The position numbers and the translations under genes were made by a program. DNA of 64,000 bases. It comes from Bacteroidales bacterium UBA6397. Lineage in GTDB: Bacteria; Bacteroidota; Bacteroidia; Bacteroidales; UBA932. The stretch is taken from positions 1-64,000 of the forward strand of contig DJQB01000013.1 of NCBI GenBank assembly GCA_002439875.1, in the 5' to 3' direction. Positions within the stretch are counted from its first letter, which is position 1, and the number at the start of each line of letters is the position of its first letter. The notes under the pieces are model-generated. The model was not told where the DNA came from, searched no databases, and worked only from the letters and a program-made list of their open reading frames with translations. This document shows, in pieces, positions 14,913 through 23,434 of this stretch.

Positions 14913-16322
14913 TTAGAATTCAGCGTTCTTTGGAGTCCTTGGGAACGGGATCACGTCGCGGATGTTCGCCATGCCGGTGACGAAGAGCAGCAGCCTCTCG
15001 AATCCGAGTCCGAATCCGCTGTGAGGCACGGTTCCGTACCTGCGGGTGTCGATGTACCATTCGAGGTTCTTGCGGCTCATCTTTAGTTCGTCGATTCTCT
15101 GCTCCAGTTTCTCAAGGGAAGCCTCTCTCTCTGAACCGCCGATGATCTCGCCGATCTTCGGGAAGAGCACATCCATCCCGCGCACGGTCTTTCCGTCCTC
15201 GTTCTGCTTCATGTAGAAGGCCTTGATGTCCTTAGGAAAGTCCGTGAGGATCACAGGTTTGCCGAAGTGCTTCTCCACGAGGAAGCGTTCGTGTTCGCTC
15301 TGGAAGTCGGTTCCCCAGTGGACTGGGTATTCGAACTGTGTGCCGTTCTTCACCGCTTCCTCGAGAATCTCGACAGCCTCGGTGTAGGTCACTCTCTGGA
15401 ATGCGATTCCAAGCACGCTCCTGAGCCTTTCGATCAGGCCGTCATCGTACTTGTCGTTGAGGAATTTCAGGTCATCCGCACAGTTGTCGAGCGCGTACTG
15501 GACGAGATATTTCACGAACTCCTCCGCGAGGACCATGTTGTCATTGATGTCGTAGAATGCCATCTCCGGCTCGATCATCCAGAACTCCGCAAGGTGCCTT
15601 GGCGTGTTTGAGTTCTCTGCCCTGAATGTGGGACCGAAAGTGTAGATCTCGCCCACGGCTGTGGCTCCGAGTTCCCCCTCAAGCTGTCCGCTGACGGTGA
15701 GGCTTGTTTTCTTGCCGAAGAAGTCCTTGCTGAAGTCCACCTTGCCGTTCTCTTTCTTGGGCACGTTCTCAAGGTTGAGCGTCGTGACCTGGAACATGTC
15801 CCCGGCTCCCTCTGCGTCTGACTCTGTAATCAGGGGGGTGTTGAGATAGACGAATCCCTTGTCGTTGAAGAACTTGTGGATTGCGAACGCCATTGCGTGG
15901 CGTATTCTTAACACCGCTCCGAACGTGTTCGTTCTCGGGCGGAGGTGAGCCACAGTACGGAGATATTCAAGTGAGGTGTTCTTCTTCTGAAGCGGGTACC
16001 TTACCGGGTCACATTCGCCCAGTACCTCAAGCTCCTTGGCTTGGATCTCGACCGTCTGGCCACTGCCGACTGACTCGATCAGATTTCCTGTCACGCTTAT
16101 GCTGGCACCGGTTGTGACTTTCGCAATGAGTGACTCGTCAAAGACCGTCATGTCGGCCACCACCTGAATGTTATTGACTGTCGAGCCATCGTTCAGAGCG
16201 ATGAACTTGATCTGTTTGTTACCTCTTTTGGTCCTTACCCAACCTTTGGCGAGAACTTCCTGTCCTGGAGTCGCCTTGAGAAGGTCCTTCACTTTGCTCC
16301 TCGTTATCATTTTTCTAGACAT
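14913..16322 (-). CDS. asnS: Asparaginyl-tRNA synthetase
   Basis: A class IIb aminoacyl-tRNA synthetase that charges tRNA-Asn directly. The OB-fold domain (LAKGWVRTKRGNKQIKFIALNDG) is followed by the catalytic core: motif 2 in FRAENSNTPRHLAEFWMIEPE and motif 3 in GFGLGFERLLLFVTG near the end. I choose the ATG giving MSRKMITRSKVKDLL (469 residues), because a canonical promoter lies just upstream of it and the longer frame extends through that promoter. It heads the long minus-strand run udk, tonB-like, periplasmic protein, acyl-CoA ligase, dCMP deaminase, S41 protease. Confidence 0.95.
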   Translation of the reverse strand: MSRKMITRSKVKDLLKATPGQEVLAKGWVRTKRGNKQIKFIALNDGSTVNNIQVVADMTVFDESLIAKVTTGASISVTGNLIESVGSGQTVEIQAKELEVLGECDPVRYPLQKKNTSLEYLRTVAHLRPRTNTFGAVLRIRHAMAFAIHKFFNDKGFVYLNTPLITESDAEGAGDMFQVTTLNLENVPKKENGKVDFSKDFFGKKTSLTVSGQLEGELGATAVGEIYTFGPTFRAENSNTPRHLAEFWMIEPEMAFYDINDNMVLAEEFVKYLVQYALDNCADDLKFLNDKYDDGLIERLRSVLGIAFQRVTYTEAVEILEEAVKNGTQFEYPVHWGTDFQSEHERFLVEKHFGKPVILTDFPKDIKAFYMKQNEDGKTVRGMDVLFPKIGEIIGGSEREASLEKLEQRIDELKMSRKNLEWYIDTRRYGTVPHSGFGLGFERLLLFVTGMANIRDVIPFPRTPKNAEF

Positions 16323-16336
16323 TTGATTCAATCTCA

Positions 16337-16367
16337 CAAAGATAGTATAAAATTTACGCTGGTCAAA
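16337..16367 (-). promoter_or_regulatory. Bacteroidota-type promoter for the asnS operon
   Basis: On the minus strand TTTG (16367-16364), 19 bases, TATCTTTG (16344-16337). The box ends 14 bases before the chosen asnS ATG, giving a leader of about 8-10 bases. Confidence 0.7.
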
Positions 16368-16402
16368 GTCCTTTTCTGAATATTCTGGCAGTGGCCAATC
16401 GT

Positions 16403-16443
16403 TAAAAAGAAGGGGACCGGCCCTCATCAGGTCAGTCCCTCTC
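16403..16443 (-). terminator. Terminator after the exbB-exbD operon
   Basis: On the minus strand AGAGGGAC-TGACC, a short loop and GGCCGGTCCCCTTCT form an imperfect GC-rich stem followed by TTCTTTTTAAC. It begins about 22 bases after the stop of the last exbD. Confidence 0.6.
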
Positions 16444-16464
16444 TAAATTATTTATTCAAGAATG

Positions 16465-16926
16465 TTATTTCTCCGCCTTTCTGGCAGCGTACATTATCTT
16501 GAGGGCGGAGCAGCGTCTGAGCTCCTGCTTCACGTCCGTCACGATACCCATTCTTGCGTCTTCGTCTGCCTTGATTGAGACCTGCATCAACTGGCGGTCA
16601 GCCTCGCTCATCGCGTCGCGTTCGGCGGCGATGAAGTCACGGATGTCGTTTGTTGTCTTGAAGGAGTCGTTCAGCTGGATACGTGCCTCGGTACCGTACT
16701 GGCTCTGATACTGAGCGGTAGGGGAACCGATGTAGATGTATGAAGCCAAATCCTTTCTTTCAAGCTTGGCGACTTCTGTGGCTTCCGGGAGTCTTACCCT
16801 TACCTTCACCTCCGTGGAACGGAGTTGTGAGGTTACCATGAAGAAGAACAGGAACATGAACACTATGTCTGAGCTGGTTCCCAACTCCGGCATTTCTTTT
16901 TTACCACTTCTTTTAAAATTAGGCAT
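16465..16926 (-). CDS. exbD: ExbD/TolR-family biopolymer transport protein (second copy)
   Basis: ExbD works with ExbB as an inner-membrane proton channel that energises TonB- or Tol-type systems. The 153-residue protein has a short cytoplasmic N-terminus (MPNFKRSGKKEMPELGTSS), one membrane helix carrying the conserved Asp (SDIVFMFLFFFMVTSQL) and a periplasmic domain ending SALKIMYAARKAEK. It follows the first exbD after 17 bases and is the last gene before a terminator. Two different ExbD subunits next to one ExbB are common in Bacteroidota. Confidence 0.9.
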   Translation of the reverse strand: MPNFKRSGKKEMPELGTSSDIVFMFLFFFMVTSQLRSTEVKVRVRLPEATEVAKLERKDLASYIYIGSPTAQYQSQYGTEARIQLNDSFKTTNDIRDFIAAERDAMSEADRQLMQVSIKADEDARMGIVTDVKQELRRCSALKIMYAARKAEK

Positions 16927-16943
16927 TGTCTTGTCCCCCTGTT

Positions 16944-17519
16944 TTATTTTTTGGTAACGTCCTTAGGCTCGGCCTCGGAAATGTTCTGTGGAATAGCTTC
17001 CCTGACAATTTTCTGCTGTTCGTCTGTAAGGAAGGCGTAGGCCTTGCCGTAGTTCTGTTTGCAGAAAGCGTCACGGACTTCATTGATAGCCTTCACGAGT
17101 TCGTTTTGAACCGCGATGTAGGCTCTATAGCTTGTTCCACGGTCATTCTGAAGAGAGATGACTCCTTTGGAAACCGGATATTCACCGTAACCCTCGATCA
17201 TCTTCATTTCCCTTTCCGGAAGATTAGGATCGTTGTTTGGGTTGGTGATGAATTCCTTGATCTTGTCCTTGAGCTGGCTAACATCCAAGATCTGGTCACC
17301 GGCATACAGTCTGTCGGAAGAGTTAATCTTCACGATGATGATGTTACGCTTGTTGACCTTCGTGTCTTCCGTCTTCTGATTCTGATCAGGCATAGGAGGG
17401 AGACGGCGCTGCAGACCTGACTGCTGATCCATGGTGGACGTCATCAGGAAGTAGCAGAGCAGAAGGAACGCGATATCGGCTGTCGATTGTGTGTTCAGTC
17501 CCGGTGTTTTTCTTGCCAT
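16944..17519 (-). CDS. exbD: ExbD/TolR-family biopolymer transport protein (first copy)
   Basis: The 191-residue ExbD has the N-terminal motif PGLNTQSTADIAFLLLCYFLMTS, with the conserved membrane Asp, followed by a periplasmic domain with an Asn/Lys-rich linker. It is longer than the second copy because of an extended C-terminal helix (residues ~145-191, AYAFLTDEQQKIVREAIP). It lies between the small membrane protein and the second exbD. Confidence 0.9.
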   Translation of the reverse strand: MARKTPGLNTQSTADIAFLLLCYFLMTSTMDQQSGLQRRLPPMPDQNQKTEDTKVNKRNIIIVKINSSDRLYAGDQILDVSQLKDKIKEFITNPNNDPNLPEREMKMIEGYGEYPVSKGVISLQNDRGTSYRAYIAVQNELVKAINEVRDAFCKQNYGKAYAFLTDEQQKIVREAIPQNISEAEPKDVTKK

Positions 17520-17528
17520 AGCTAGATG

Positions 17529-17939
17529 TTATTTGTTGTTGATCGCGTCTCTGACGGCACCCACGATGATGGCCACGATTGCCGCGCCACCGAGTACGTA
17601 GGTCAGAAGAAGCATGGTGTCAGTCAATTTAAGCCACTGTGTGGAAGGCTGTGTCTTGACATTGAGTGCCGGTGCGCCCGATGAGAGCACATAGGCCAGA
17701 ACAACCAGAACCGCGATTCCGACCACCACGCCGGCGGCCTTGACCAGGTCCTTAGGGTTGTTTCTGCCGGAGATGAATATCGCGAGTCCGATCCAGATAA
17801 CCACCGCCGCGAAGAAGAGGAAGTAGGTGTACCTGAGGAGCAGGTCAACGGAAGAACCCCCGTTGACGAAAGCCAGGATTCCGAAAAGGATTCCGAGCAG
17901 ACCCAATACCCATCCGGTTATTTTGAATATCCTATTCAT
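17529..17939 (-). CDS. Small four-helix membrane protein of the exb operon
   Basis: The 136-residue protein has about four hydrophobic segments (WVLGLLGILFGILAFV; YFLFFAAVVIWIGLAIF; AGVVVGIAVLVVLAYVL; LLLTYVLGGAAIVAIIVGAV). I recognise no enzymatic motif. Proteins of this length and pattern recur between exbB and exbD in Bacteroidales, so it may be an accessory of the energising complex; that role is inferred from position only. Confidence 0.7.
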   Translation of the reverse strand: MNRIFKITGWVLGLLGILFGILAFVNGGSSVDLLLRYTYFLFFAAVVIWIGLAIFISGRNNPKDLVKAAGVVVGIAVLVVLAYVLSSGAPALNVKTQPSTQWLKLTDTMLLLTYVLGGAAIVAIIVGAVRDAINNK

Positions 17940-17971
17940 TATGATCAGATTCTAAAAATTGTCGCTACAAA

Positions 17972-18781
17972 TTATTTCTTCTGGTTCTTAGCAAGAACGT
18001 CAATGAGATCGATGGAAGCGTTCTCCATGTCGATGGAGAGAGCGTCGATTCTGGAAAGAATATAGTTGTAGAACACCTGGAGAATCATGGCGACGATAAG
18101 ACCACCTACGGTAGTGATAAGGGCGACCTTCATACCTCCGGCAACGATGTTAGGTGAGATGTCACCTGCGGCCTCGATGGCGTCGAAGGCCTGTACCATA
18201 CCGATAACCGTTCCCAAGAATCCGAGTGACGGGGCAAGGGCGATGAATAGGGCGATCCAAGAAAGGTTGTTTTCCATAAGGCTCATCTGGACACCACCTG
18301 CCGAAGTGATTCTCTTCTCTACAACATCAATACCCTCGCTATAGTGGTTGAGACCATCGTAGAAGATACTGGCGACAGGACCCTTTGTGTTGCGGCAGAC
18401 ATCCTTGGCCTTCTCTATGCCACCCTGGGCAAGAGCCGCCTCGACGTTCTTGATAAGCTTCTTGGTGTTCGTCTTTGAGAAGGAGAGGTAAAGGATTCTC
18501 TCGATCGCAAGGGCAAGACCGATGATGAGGCAGATGAGGATCATTGACATGAAGCCTGGACCTCCCTGTATGAAGTAGGTCTTGATCTGCTGGTGCATAG
18601 GAACATCCTCTCCGGAACCATTGAGGAGATCCTCTGCGGTCATTGGCTGAGCTGCCGGAGCAGCCTCAACTTGCTCGGTCGCGGCCGCATTGTCAGCGGC
18701 TGGCTGATCCTGGGCGGATGCGATGTTTGCAGTGAAGGTGAGAACACCGGCTACTGCCAAAAACATGAAAAACTTTTTCAT
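17972..18781 (-). CDS. exbB: ExbB/TolQ/MotA-family proton channel subunit
   Basis: The 269-residue protein starts with a cleavable-looking signal peptide (MKKFFMFLAVAGVLTFTANIASAQ) and an Ala-rich acidic periplasmic stretch, an extension usual for Bacteroidota ExbB. Three membrane helices follow (GFMSMILICLIIGLALAIE; NLSWIALFIALAPSLGFLGTVIGMV; MKVALITTVGGLIVAMIL). The LGFLGTVIGMVQAFDAI stretch is the family signature. It is first in the operon with the small membrane protein and two exbD genes and supplies proton-motive force to TonB-dependent uptake such as the SusC receptor at 34423-37748. Confidence 0.93.
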   Translation of the reverse strand: MKKFFMFLAVAGVLTFTANIASAQDQPAADNAAATEQVEAAPAAQPMTAEDLLNGSGEDVPMHQQIKTYFIQGGPGFMSMILICLIIGLALAIERILYLSFSKTNTKKLIKNVEAALAQGGIEKAKDVCRNTKGPVASIFYDGLNHYSEGIDVVEKRITSAGGVQMSLMENNLSWIALFIALAPSLGFLGTVIGMVQAFDAIEAAGDISPNIVAGGMKVALITTVGGLIVAMILQVFYNYILSRIDALSIDMENASIDLIDVLAKNQKK

Positions 18782-18909
18782 AACTGTTTTTGTTGTTTAA
18801 TTTTAATTAATAATGTATTAAATAGTTATCTTTCCTATGGTTTTGTGGAAAGGCAAGAAGCCTCTACAAAACCGTTGCAATTTAATAAATTATTTCCAAT
18901 TGACAATAT

Positions 18910-19944
18910 TTATAAGGAAATTTCTCCTCGCAGGTTGTCTCCGAGTCTTGACTTCACCCATTCATTGTCCGCGGTTCTTCCCATCAGGAAGAACAGTTTT
19001 GCGAGTGCGCTCTCGGTCGTGATGTCCGCCCCTGAGACTACTCCGGCTTTCTCCAAAGCCTTGCCTGTCGCATAGATGTCCATGTTGACTGTCCCTGAAA
19101 GACATTGGGTCACGTTCATCAGGACTTTCCCCATCTCCGCCGCCTCTTTGACAATGTCAAGGAACCATTGTCTGGACGGCGCGTTGCCGGATCCATAGGT
19201 CTCGATGATGGCGGCACGGATGTCAGGACCGCAGAGAAAATACTTCATGACTTGAGGTGTGATGCCTGGATGAACCTTCAGGATGGAGACCTTTGTGTCC
19301 AAACCTATGTTGATCCTCAACGGCCTACTCCAACACTCGGGCTTGCGGATGAGACTGTCGTTGTACCTTATGCTGATTCCGGCCTCGGCCAAAGGCGGGC
19401 AGTTCGGAGATGTGAAGGCGCTGAAATCCTCGGAACTTATCTTGACGCTGCGGTTGCCCCTCAACAGTTTGGAATTGAAGAATATGCTCACTTCAGGAAC
19501 CCGTGGGTGGCCTTCGGGGTCCTTGGCTGAGGCTATCTCCACCGCCGAGATCAGATTCTCCTTGCCGTCGGTGCGCGGGACCCCGATCGGCAGTTGGCTT
19601 CCCGTGAACACGACAGGCTTCGCCAGATTCTCCAGCATGAAGCTCAGCGCGGACGCTGAATAGGCCATGGTGTCTGTCCCGTGCAGGACGACAAAACCGT
19701 CATATTCATCGTACCGTTCGTGAATCAGTGACACAAGTGCCTGCCAGAAGGAGGGTTCGACGTCAGAGGAGTCGATGAGCGGGTCGAAAGTGAACGAGTC
19801 GATGCGCAGCGCGAATTTTTGCAACTCCGGGACTTCCTCAAGGATCTGGTGGAAGTCGAACGGCTTGAGGGTTAGGTCGATTGGATCCTGTTTCATACCA
19901 ATCGTCCCTCCCGTGTAAATCATCAGGATGGAAGACTTTCTCAT
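18910..19944 (-). CDS. ansA: Type I (cytoplasmic) L-asparaginase
   Basis: The enzyme hydrolyses L-asparagine to aspartate and ammonia. The first catalytic Thr is in IYTGGTIGM at the N-terminus; the second Thr lies in VVLHGTDTMAYSASAL, and GSQLP is also typical. There is no signal peptide, in keeping with the cytoplasmic AnsA type; 344 residues is normal. The start ATG overlaps the tatD stop by 4 bases (ATGA), so translation is probably coupled. Confidence 0.92.
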   Translation of the reverse strand: MRKSSILMIYTGGTIGMKQDPIDLTLKPFDFHQILEEVPELQKFALRIDSFTFDPLIDSSDVEPSFWQALVSLIHERYDEYDGFVVLHGTDTMAYSASALSFMLENLAKPVVFTGSQLPIGVPRTDGKENLISAVEIASAKDPEGHPRVPEVSIFFNSKLLRGNRSVKISSEDFSAFTSPNCPPLAEAGISIRYNDSLIRKPECWSRPLRINIGLDTKVSILKVHPGITPQVMKYFLCGPDIRAAIIETYGSGNAPSRQWFLDIVKEAAEMGKVLMNVTQCLSGTVNMDIYATGKALEKAGVVSGADITTESALAKLFFLMGRTADNEWVKSRLGDNLRGEISL

Positions 19945-20723
19945 ATTCCGAACAGTGTTTTTGCGTTGTCGGTTGTGGTTTCCGCCACTTCCTCGACGGA
20001 CACTCCTTTGAGTTCGGCGACTTTTGCGGCGATCAGTGGAATGTAGGAACTTTCGTTCCGTTCGCCTCTATGTGGGACGGGGGTGAGATAAGGGGCGTCT
20101 GTTTCCAGCACGATCCTCTCAAGAGGAACATTCCTGACGACTTCGGCGAGTCCGGCGTTCTTGAATGTCACCACGCCTCCGACCCCGATGCGCCAGTCTC
20201 CCAGACTTTGGATCTCCATGAATGACTCCAGGCTTCCGCTGTAGGCGTGCATATTCCCTCTGAGCCCTCTGTGTCTGCGAAGAATCTCCAGAAAATCGCC
20301 CATCGCATCGCGGAGGTGGATGTTTACAGGCAATCCCTTGCGTTCCGCGAAGTCAAGCTGCCACTCAAGCGCTTCCTTCTGTTCGTCAGCGAAGTCCTTA
20401 CCTTCATGGTAGTCAAGTCCTATCTCGCCGACAGCCACGACCTTACGTCCTGTGCCGGTCTCCCATTCGTCAAAAAACCGCGTCATTTCGTCAATCTCGG
20501 CGCTCCAATTCCTGCCGACCGAGCCGGGGTAGAGGCCTATCATCGGGCGCAGGACCTCCGGGTATTTGTCAACGATGGCGAACATGGACTGCCGTTCCGA
20601 ACTGTCGGTGTCAGGCTGGAGCATCAGACGGACTCCCGCCGCCAGGGCTCTTTCGATATAGGCCTTTTCCTCTCCAAAGTAGGCTTTGTCACAGATGTGG
20701 CAATGTGTGTCTATGAATATCAT
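19941..20723 (-). CDS. tatD: TatD-family metal-dependent hydrolase (deoxyribonuclease)
   Basis: TatD-type enzymes are metal-dependent 3'-5' nucleases with a TIM-barrel fold. The 260-residue protein begins MIFIDTHCHICDKAYF, with the HxH pair; the catalytic Glu is in VAVGEIGLDYHEGKD, further ligands in LPVNIHLRDA and the last Asp in ETDAPYLTP. A longer frame runs 146 codons upstream through intergenic DNA; I reject it, since family members start at the metal motif. The gene is followed without a gap by ansA. Confidence 0.93.
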   Translation of the reverse strand: MIFIDTHCHICDKAYFGEEKAYIERALAAGVRLMLQPDTDSSERQSMFAIVDKYPEVLRPMIGLYPGSVGRNWSAEIDEMTRFFDEWETGTGRKVVAVGEIGLDYHEGKDFADEQKEALEWQLDFAERKGLPVNIHLRDAMGDFLEILRRHRGLRGNMHAYSGSLESFMEIQSLGDWRIGVGGVVTFKNAGLAEVVRNVPLERIVLETDAPYLTPVPHRGERNESSYIPLIAAKVAELKGVSVEEVAETTTDNAKTLFGI

Positions 20724-20976
20724 GGTGTAAAGATAGTGAAAACCACAAGAAGAATAAGAATCCGATTTGATTTGTTTGAAAAGTCTTTTTTGAGGCAATG
20801 AGTCCATCGCCGGATGATAAAAAACAGAAATATTCAAAATAAACGTAAATATTTTCGCTTCAAACCACCGCTGATTCCGCGAAAGGACGCAAATTGCGGT
20901 GGCGCTTTCTTGTGGGAGCGGCTTCGTGTCTCCCTTGAGGGGGAATTGGGATTGACAAAATAGAAATGTCTGAACT
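20724..20976. other. Divergent intergenic region tatD/dprA
   Basis: A TATCTTTA sequence on the minus strand just before tatD differs by one base from the TAnnTTTG box. CCACCGC and GCGGTGG (about 20864-20903) could pair around a 25-base loop. I see no gene and no firm promoter for dprA. Confidence 0.4.
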
Positions 20977-22140
20977 ATGGAGATGTCGTTTGAAGAGAGG
21001 GCTGGACTTTGCGCCTTGAACAGGATTTTTGGATTCGAACCCAAAGTCGGCCTCAGTCTCGTGGAGGAAATCGGAAGTGCGATGGCCGTGTTTGGGGAAC
21101 CGGGCAAGGTGTCGGACGCTCTTGGGGTGCGTTTGAGGACGAAGTACGCGCCATTGATCACCGGCAGCGCCTTTGACTCGGCCGCGATGGAGCTGGAGGC
21201 TCTGGAGAAGGCAGGTTGCCGGTTCGTCGGGATAGGGGAGAGAGGCTACCCTGCCTTGCTCATGGAGTGTGAGGATCCTCCACTCGGAATTTATTATAAA
21301 GGGATGTCCCCTCCTGAGGAAGTGTTCGGGGGACTTCCTCAGATCGCTGTCGTGGGAACGAGAGGCCTGACGTACTATGGCAAGGACTGGTGCCGCAGGA
21401 TTGTGACGGCGATGTCCTGTGCCAATATCAAGCCGCTTGTGGTGAGTGGATTGGCTTTGGGCGTGGATGTCACAGCGCATCGGGTGGCGTTGGAGTCGGG
21501 GCTCCCGACTGTGGCGGTGATGGCCACTGGGATAGACGACCTCTATCCGTCCCGTAACAGGGATGTGGGAGAGGCGATCGCATCGACTCCGGGGTGTGCG
21601 TTGGTCACGGATTATCCTCCTGGTACGGAGGCGGTGAGAATCAATTTTCTGAGGCGCAACAGGGTCATAGCCGGGATATGCCGCGCCACGATTCTTGTCG
21701 AGTCCAAAATCCGTGGAGGAGGCATGATGACGGCCCGTCTGGCTGCCTCCTATGGTCGGGATGTCTATGCTTTGCCGGGAAGGATTGATGATCCGGTGTC
21801 TCAGGGCTGCAACTTGCTTATCCGTGAGAATGTCGCCGAGCAGATCGGGGATCTGGCCGAATTGATACTCCGTCTTGGGCTCGGCAGGGCGGGAGTCGGG
21901 CGGAAGGAGGATTTCAGAACTGCTGTTGAGAATTATTACAAGGAAAGGTTGGAGGGGACTGAATATGATGACATCCTACGATTGGCCGCGACCGTGAAGG
22001 GGCATCGTGGCATTTCCGTGGATGAGCTTTGCGAAAAGCTGAAATGGACTTACAGCCATGTCAGCCGCTTGGCCACCACTCTTGAGTGCGACGGCTTCAT
22101 CACCGTGGATCTGCTCCAGCATTGCTATGCCGGTCGTTAG
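20977..22140 (+). CDS. dprA: DNA processing protein DprA
   Basis: DprA protects incoming single-stranded DNA and loads RecA during natural transformation. The 387-residue protein has an N-terminal helix-hairpin-like region, the Rossmann core (VVGTRGLTYYGKDWCRRIV; VVSGLALGVDVTAHRVAL; MATGIDDLYPSRN; ESKIRGGGMMTARLAASYGRDVYALPG) and a C-terminal winged-helix segment (GHRGISVDELCEKLKWTYSHVSRLATTLE). It is transcribed alone, divergent from tatD with a 253-base gap and convergent with queA. Confidence 0.95.
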   Translation: MEMSFEERAGLCALNRIFGFEPKVGLSLVEEIGSAMAVFGEPGKVSDALGVRLRTKYAPLITGSAFDSAAMELEALEKAGCRFVGIGERGYPALLMECEDPPLGIYYKGMSPPEEVFGGLPQIAVVGTRGLTYYGKDWCRRIVTAMSCANIKPLVVSGLALGVDVTAHRVALESGLPTVAVMATGIDDLYPSRNRDVGEAIASTPGCALVTDYPPGTEAVRINFLRRNRVIAGICRATILVESKIRGGGMMTARLAASYGRDVYALPGRIDDPVSQGCNLLIRENVAEQIGDLAELILRLGLGRAGVGRKEDFRTAVENYYKERLEGTEYDDILRLAATVKGHRGISVDELCEKLKWTYSHVSRLATTLECDGFITVDLLQHCYAGR

Positions 22141-22225
22141 ACGAAATAATAAGATGATAGTTTTTTTTGTCTGAAGGTTGCCGAAGACCCATCAGAGCCA
22201 TCGGAGCGATGCGACGCAAGGGGAC

Positions 22226-22328
22226 CTGGGGAGAACGCTCCCCAGCGCCCCCGTCGGGGCTGTCCGCAGGGACCGGGTGGGGGAATGGCCAGATGCCATG
22301 CTGGTCGTTAAACGACCAGCATGGCATC
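22226..22328. terminator. Three consecutive hairpins between dprA and queA
   Basis: CTGGGGAG-aacg-CTCCCCAG (22226-22245), GCCCC-cgtc-GGGGC (22247-22260) and a 37-base palindrome with 18-base perfect arms and a one-base centre (22292-22328). The palindrome's right arm is the last six codons of queA and its centre falls in the queA stop codon, so the left arm is an inverted copy of the gene end. Together they could serve as a bidirectional terminator for the converging genes. T tracts are weak, apart from T8 at 22161-22168 nearer dprA. Confidence 0.6.
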
Positions 22329-23357
22329 CCCGTAAGGACCGAACCGATAGCCTTCGTCGAGGGCGACCTTATAGGCGTTCATGATATGGTCGAAGCCGCC
22401 GAAGGCGGCAACGGCCATCAGCATGGTGGATTCAGGAAGATGAAAGTTTGAGACAACCGCGTCAGGAACGGAGAACTCGTAAGGCGGGAAGATGAACTTG
22501 TTAGTCCATCCGTCGTAAGGCTTGACCTCGTGCGTTGTCGTCACATAGGTCTCGAGGCCTCGGAGCACAGTCGTGCCGACAGCCAGCACCTTGTGGCCGC
22601 CGTTCTTGGCTTTGTTGATGATCTCGCAAGCCTCCGGGGTGATGATGAGCCTTTCCGAGTCCATCCTGTGCTTGGAAAGGTCCTCGACATCAACTCTGCG
22701 GAACTGGCCGATGCCCATGTGCTCGGTGATGAACGCCTTGTCGATGTCCTTGAGAATCATTCTGTTGAACAACTCTCGGCTGAAATGCGTGCCAGCCGCC
22801 GGAACGGCCACGGCCCCCTCATGCTTCGCGAAGATGGTCTGGTAGTTCTCGTTGTCCTCCGGAGAGATCTTTGACTTGACCCATTTAGGAACAGGAATCT
22901 CACCAAGGCTGAACAATGACCTTTTAAACTCCTCGTAGGGTCCGTCGTAGAGGAATCTCAGTGTGCGTCCTCTGGATGTTGTGTTGTCTATGACCTCGGC
23001 CACAAGGCTCTGGTCGTCACCGAAATAGAGCTTGTTGCCGATTCTGATCTTCCTTGCCGGATCCACGATCACATCCCACAGGTGCTGCTCCCTGTTGAGT
23101 TCCCTCAGCAGGAAGACCATTATGTCGGCCCCTGTCTTTTCTTTCTTGCCGTAGAGACGCGCGGGGAACACCTTGGTGTCGTTGAACACAAAAGTGTCGC
23201 CCTTGCCGAAATAGTCGATGATGTCTTTGAATATCCTGTGCTCGATCTCGCCGGTGTCCTTGTGTACTACCATCAGTCTGCACTCGTCACGCCATCTTGT
23301 CGGCTCCTGAGCCACACGTTCCTTCGGAAGAAGGAATTGGAATTGTGAAAGTTTCAT
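22308..23357 (-). CDS. queA: S-adenosylmethionine:tRNA ribosyltransferase-isomerase
   Basis: QueA transfers and isomerises the ribosyl moiety of SAM to make epoxyqueuosine in tRNA. The 349-residue protein carries TFVFNDTKVFPARLYGKK near the N-terminus, EGAVAVPAAGTHFS and VLAVGTTVLRGLET in the middle, and FPPYEFSVPDAVVSNFHLPESTMLMAVAAF with GYRFGPYGDAMLV at the end, all signatures of the family. I place the start at MKLSQFQFLLP rather than four codons upstream. The stop codon lies inside a palindrome. It lies 77 bases after the NUDIX gene, possibly in one unit. Confidence 0.95.
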   Translation of the reverse strand: MKLSQFQFLLPKERVAQEPTRWRDECRLMVVHKDTGEIEHRIFKDIIDYFGKGDTFVFNDTKVFPARLYGKKEKTGADIMVFLLRELNREQHLWDVIVDPARKIRIGNKLYFGDDQSLVAEVIDNTTSRGRTLRFLYDGPYEEFKRSLFSLGEIPVPKWVKSKISPEDNENYQTIFAKHEGAVAVPAAGTHFSRELFNRMILKDIDKAFITEHMGIGQFRRVDVEDLSKHRMDSERLIITPEACEIINKAKNGGHKVLAVGTTVLRGLETYVTTTHEVKPYDGWTNKFIFPPYEFSVPDAVVSNFHLPESTMLMAVAAFGGFDHIMNAYKVALDEGYRFGPYGDAMLVV

Positions 23358-23434
23358 ATTCGATAACAACCGTTATAGTCAATCTTTTAATATACGGCGG
23401 CGACATGGGAAAGGTTTCACAATCCGCAAATACC

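Noticed and set aside
20724..21161. N-terminal extension of tatD by 146 codons
   Set aside because: It would run through the divergent promoter region and into dprA; TatD proteins start at the HxH motif.
22161..22168. T8 run after dprA as a stand-alone rho-independent terminator
   Set aside because: No stable hairpin directly precedes it; the hairpins lie further downstream.
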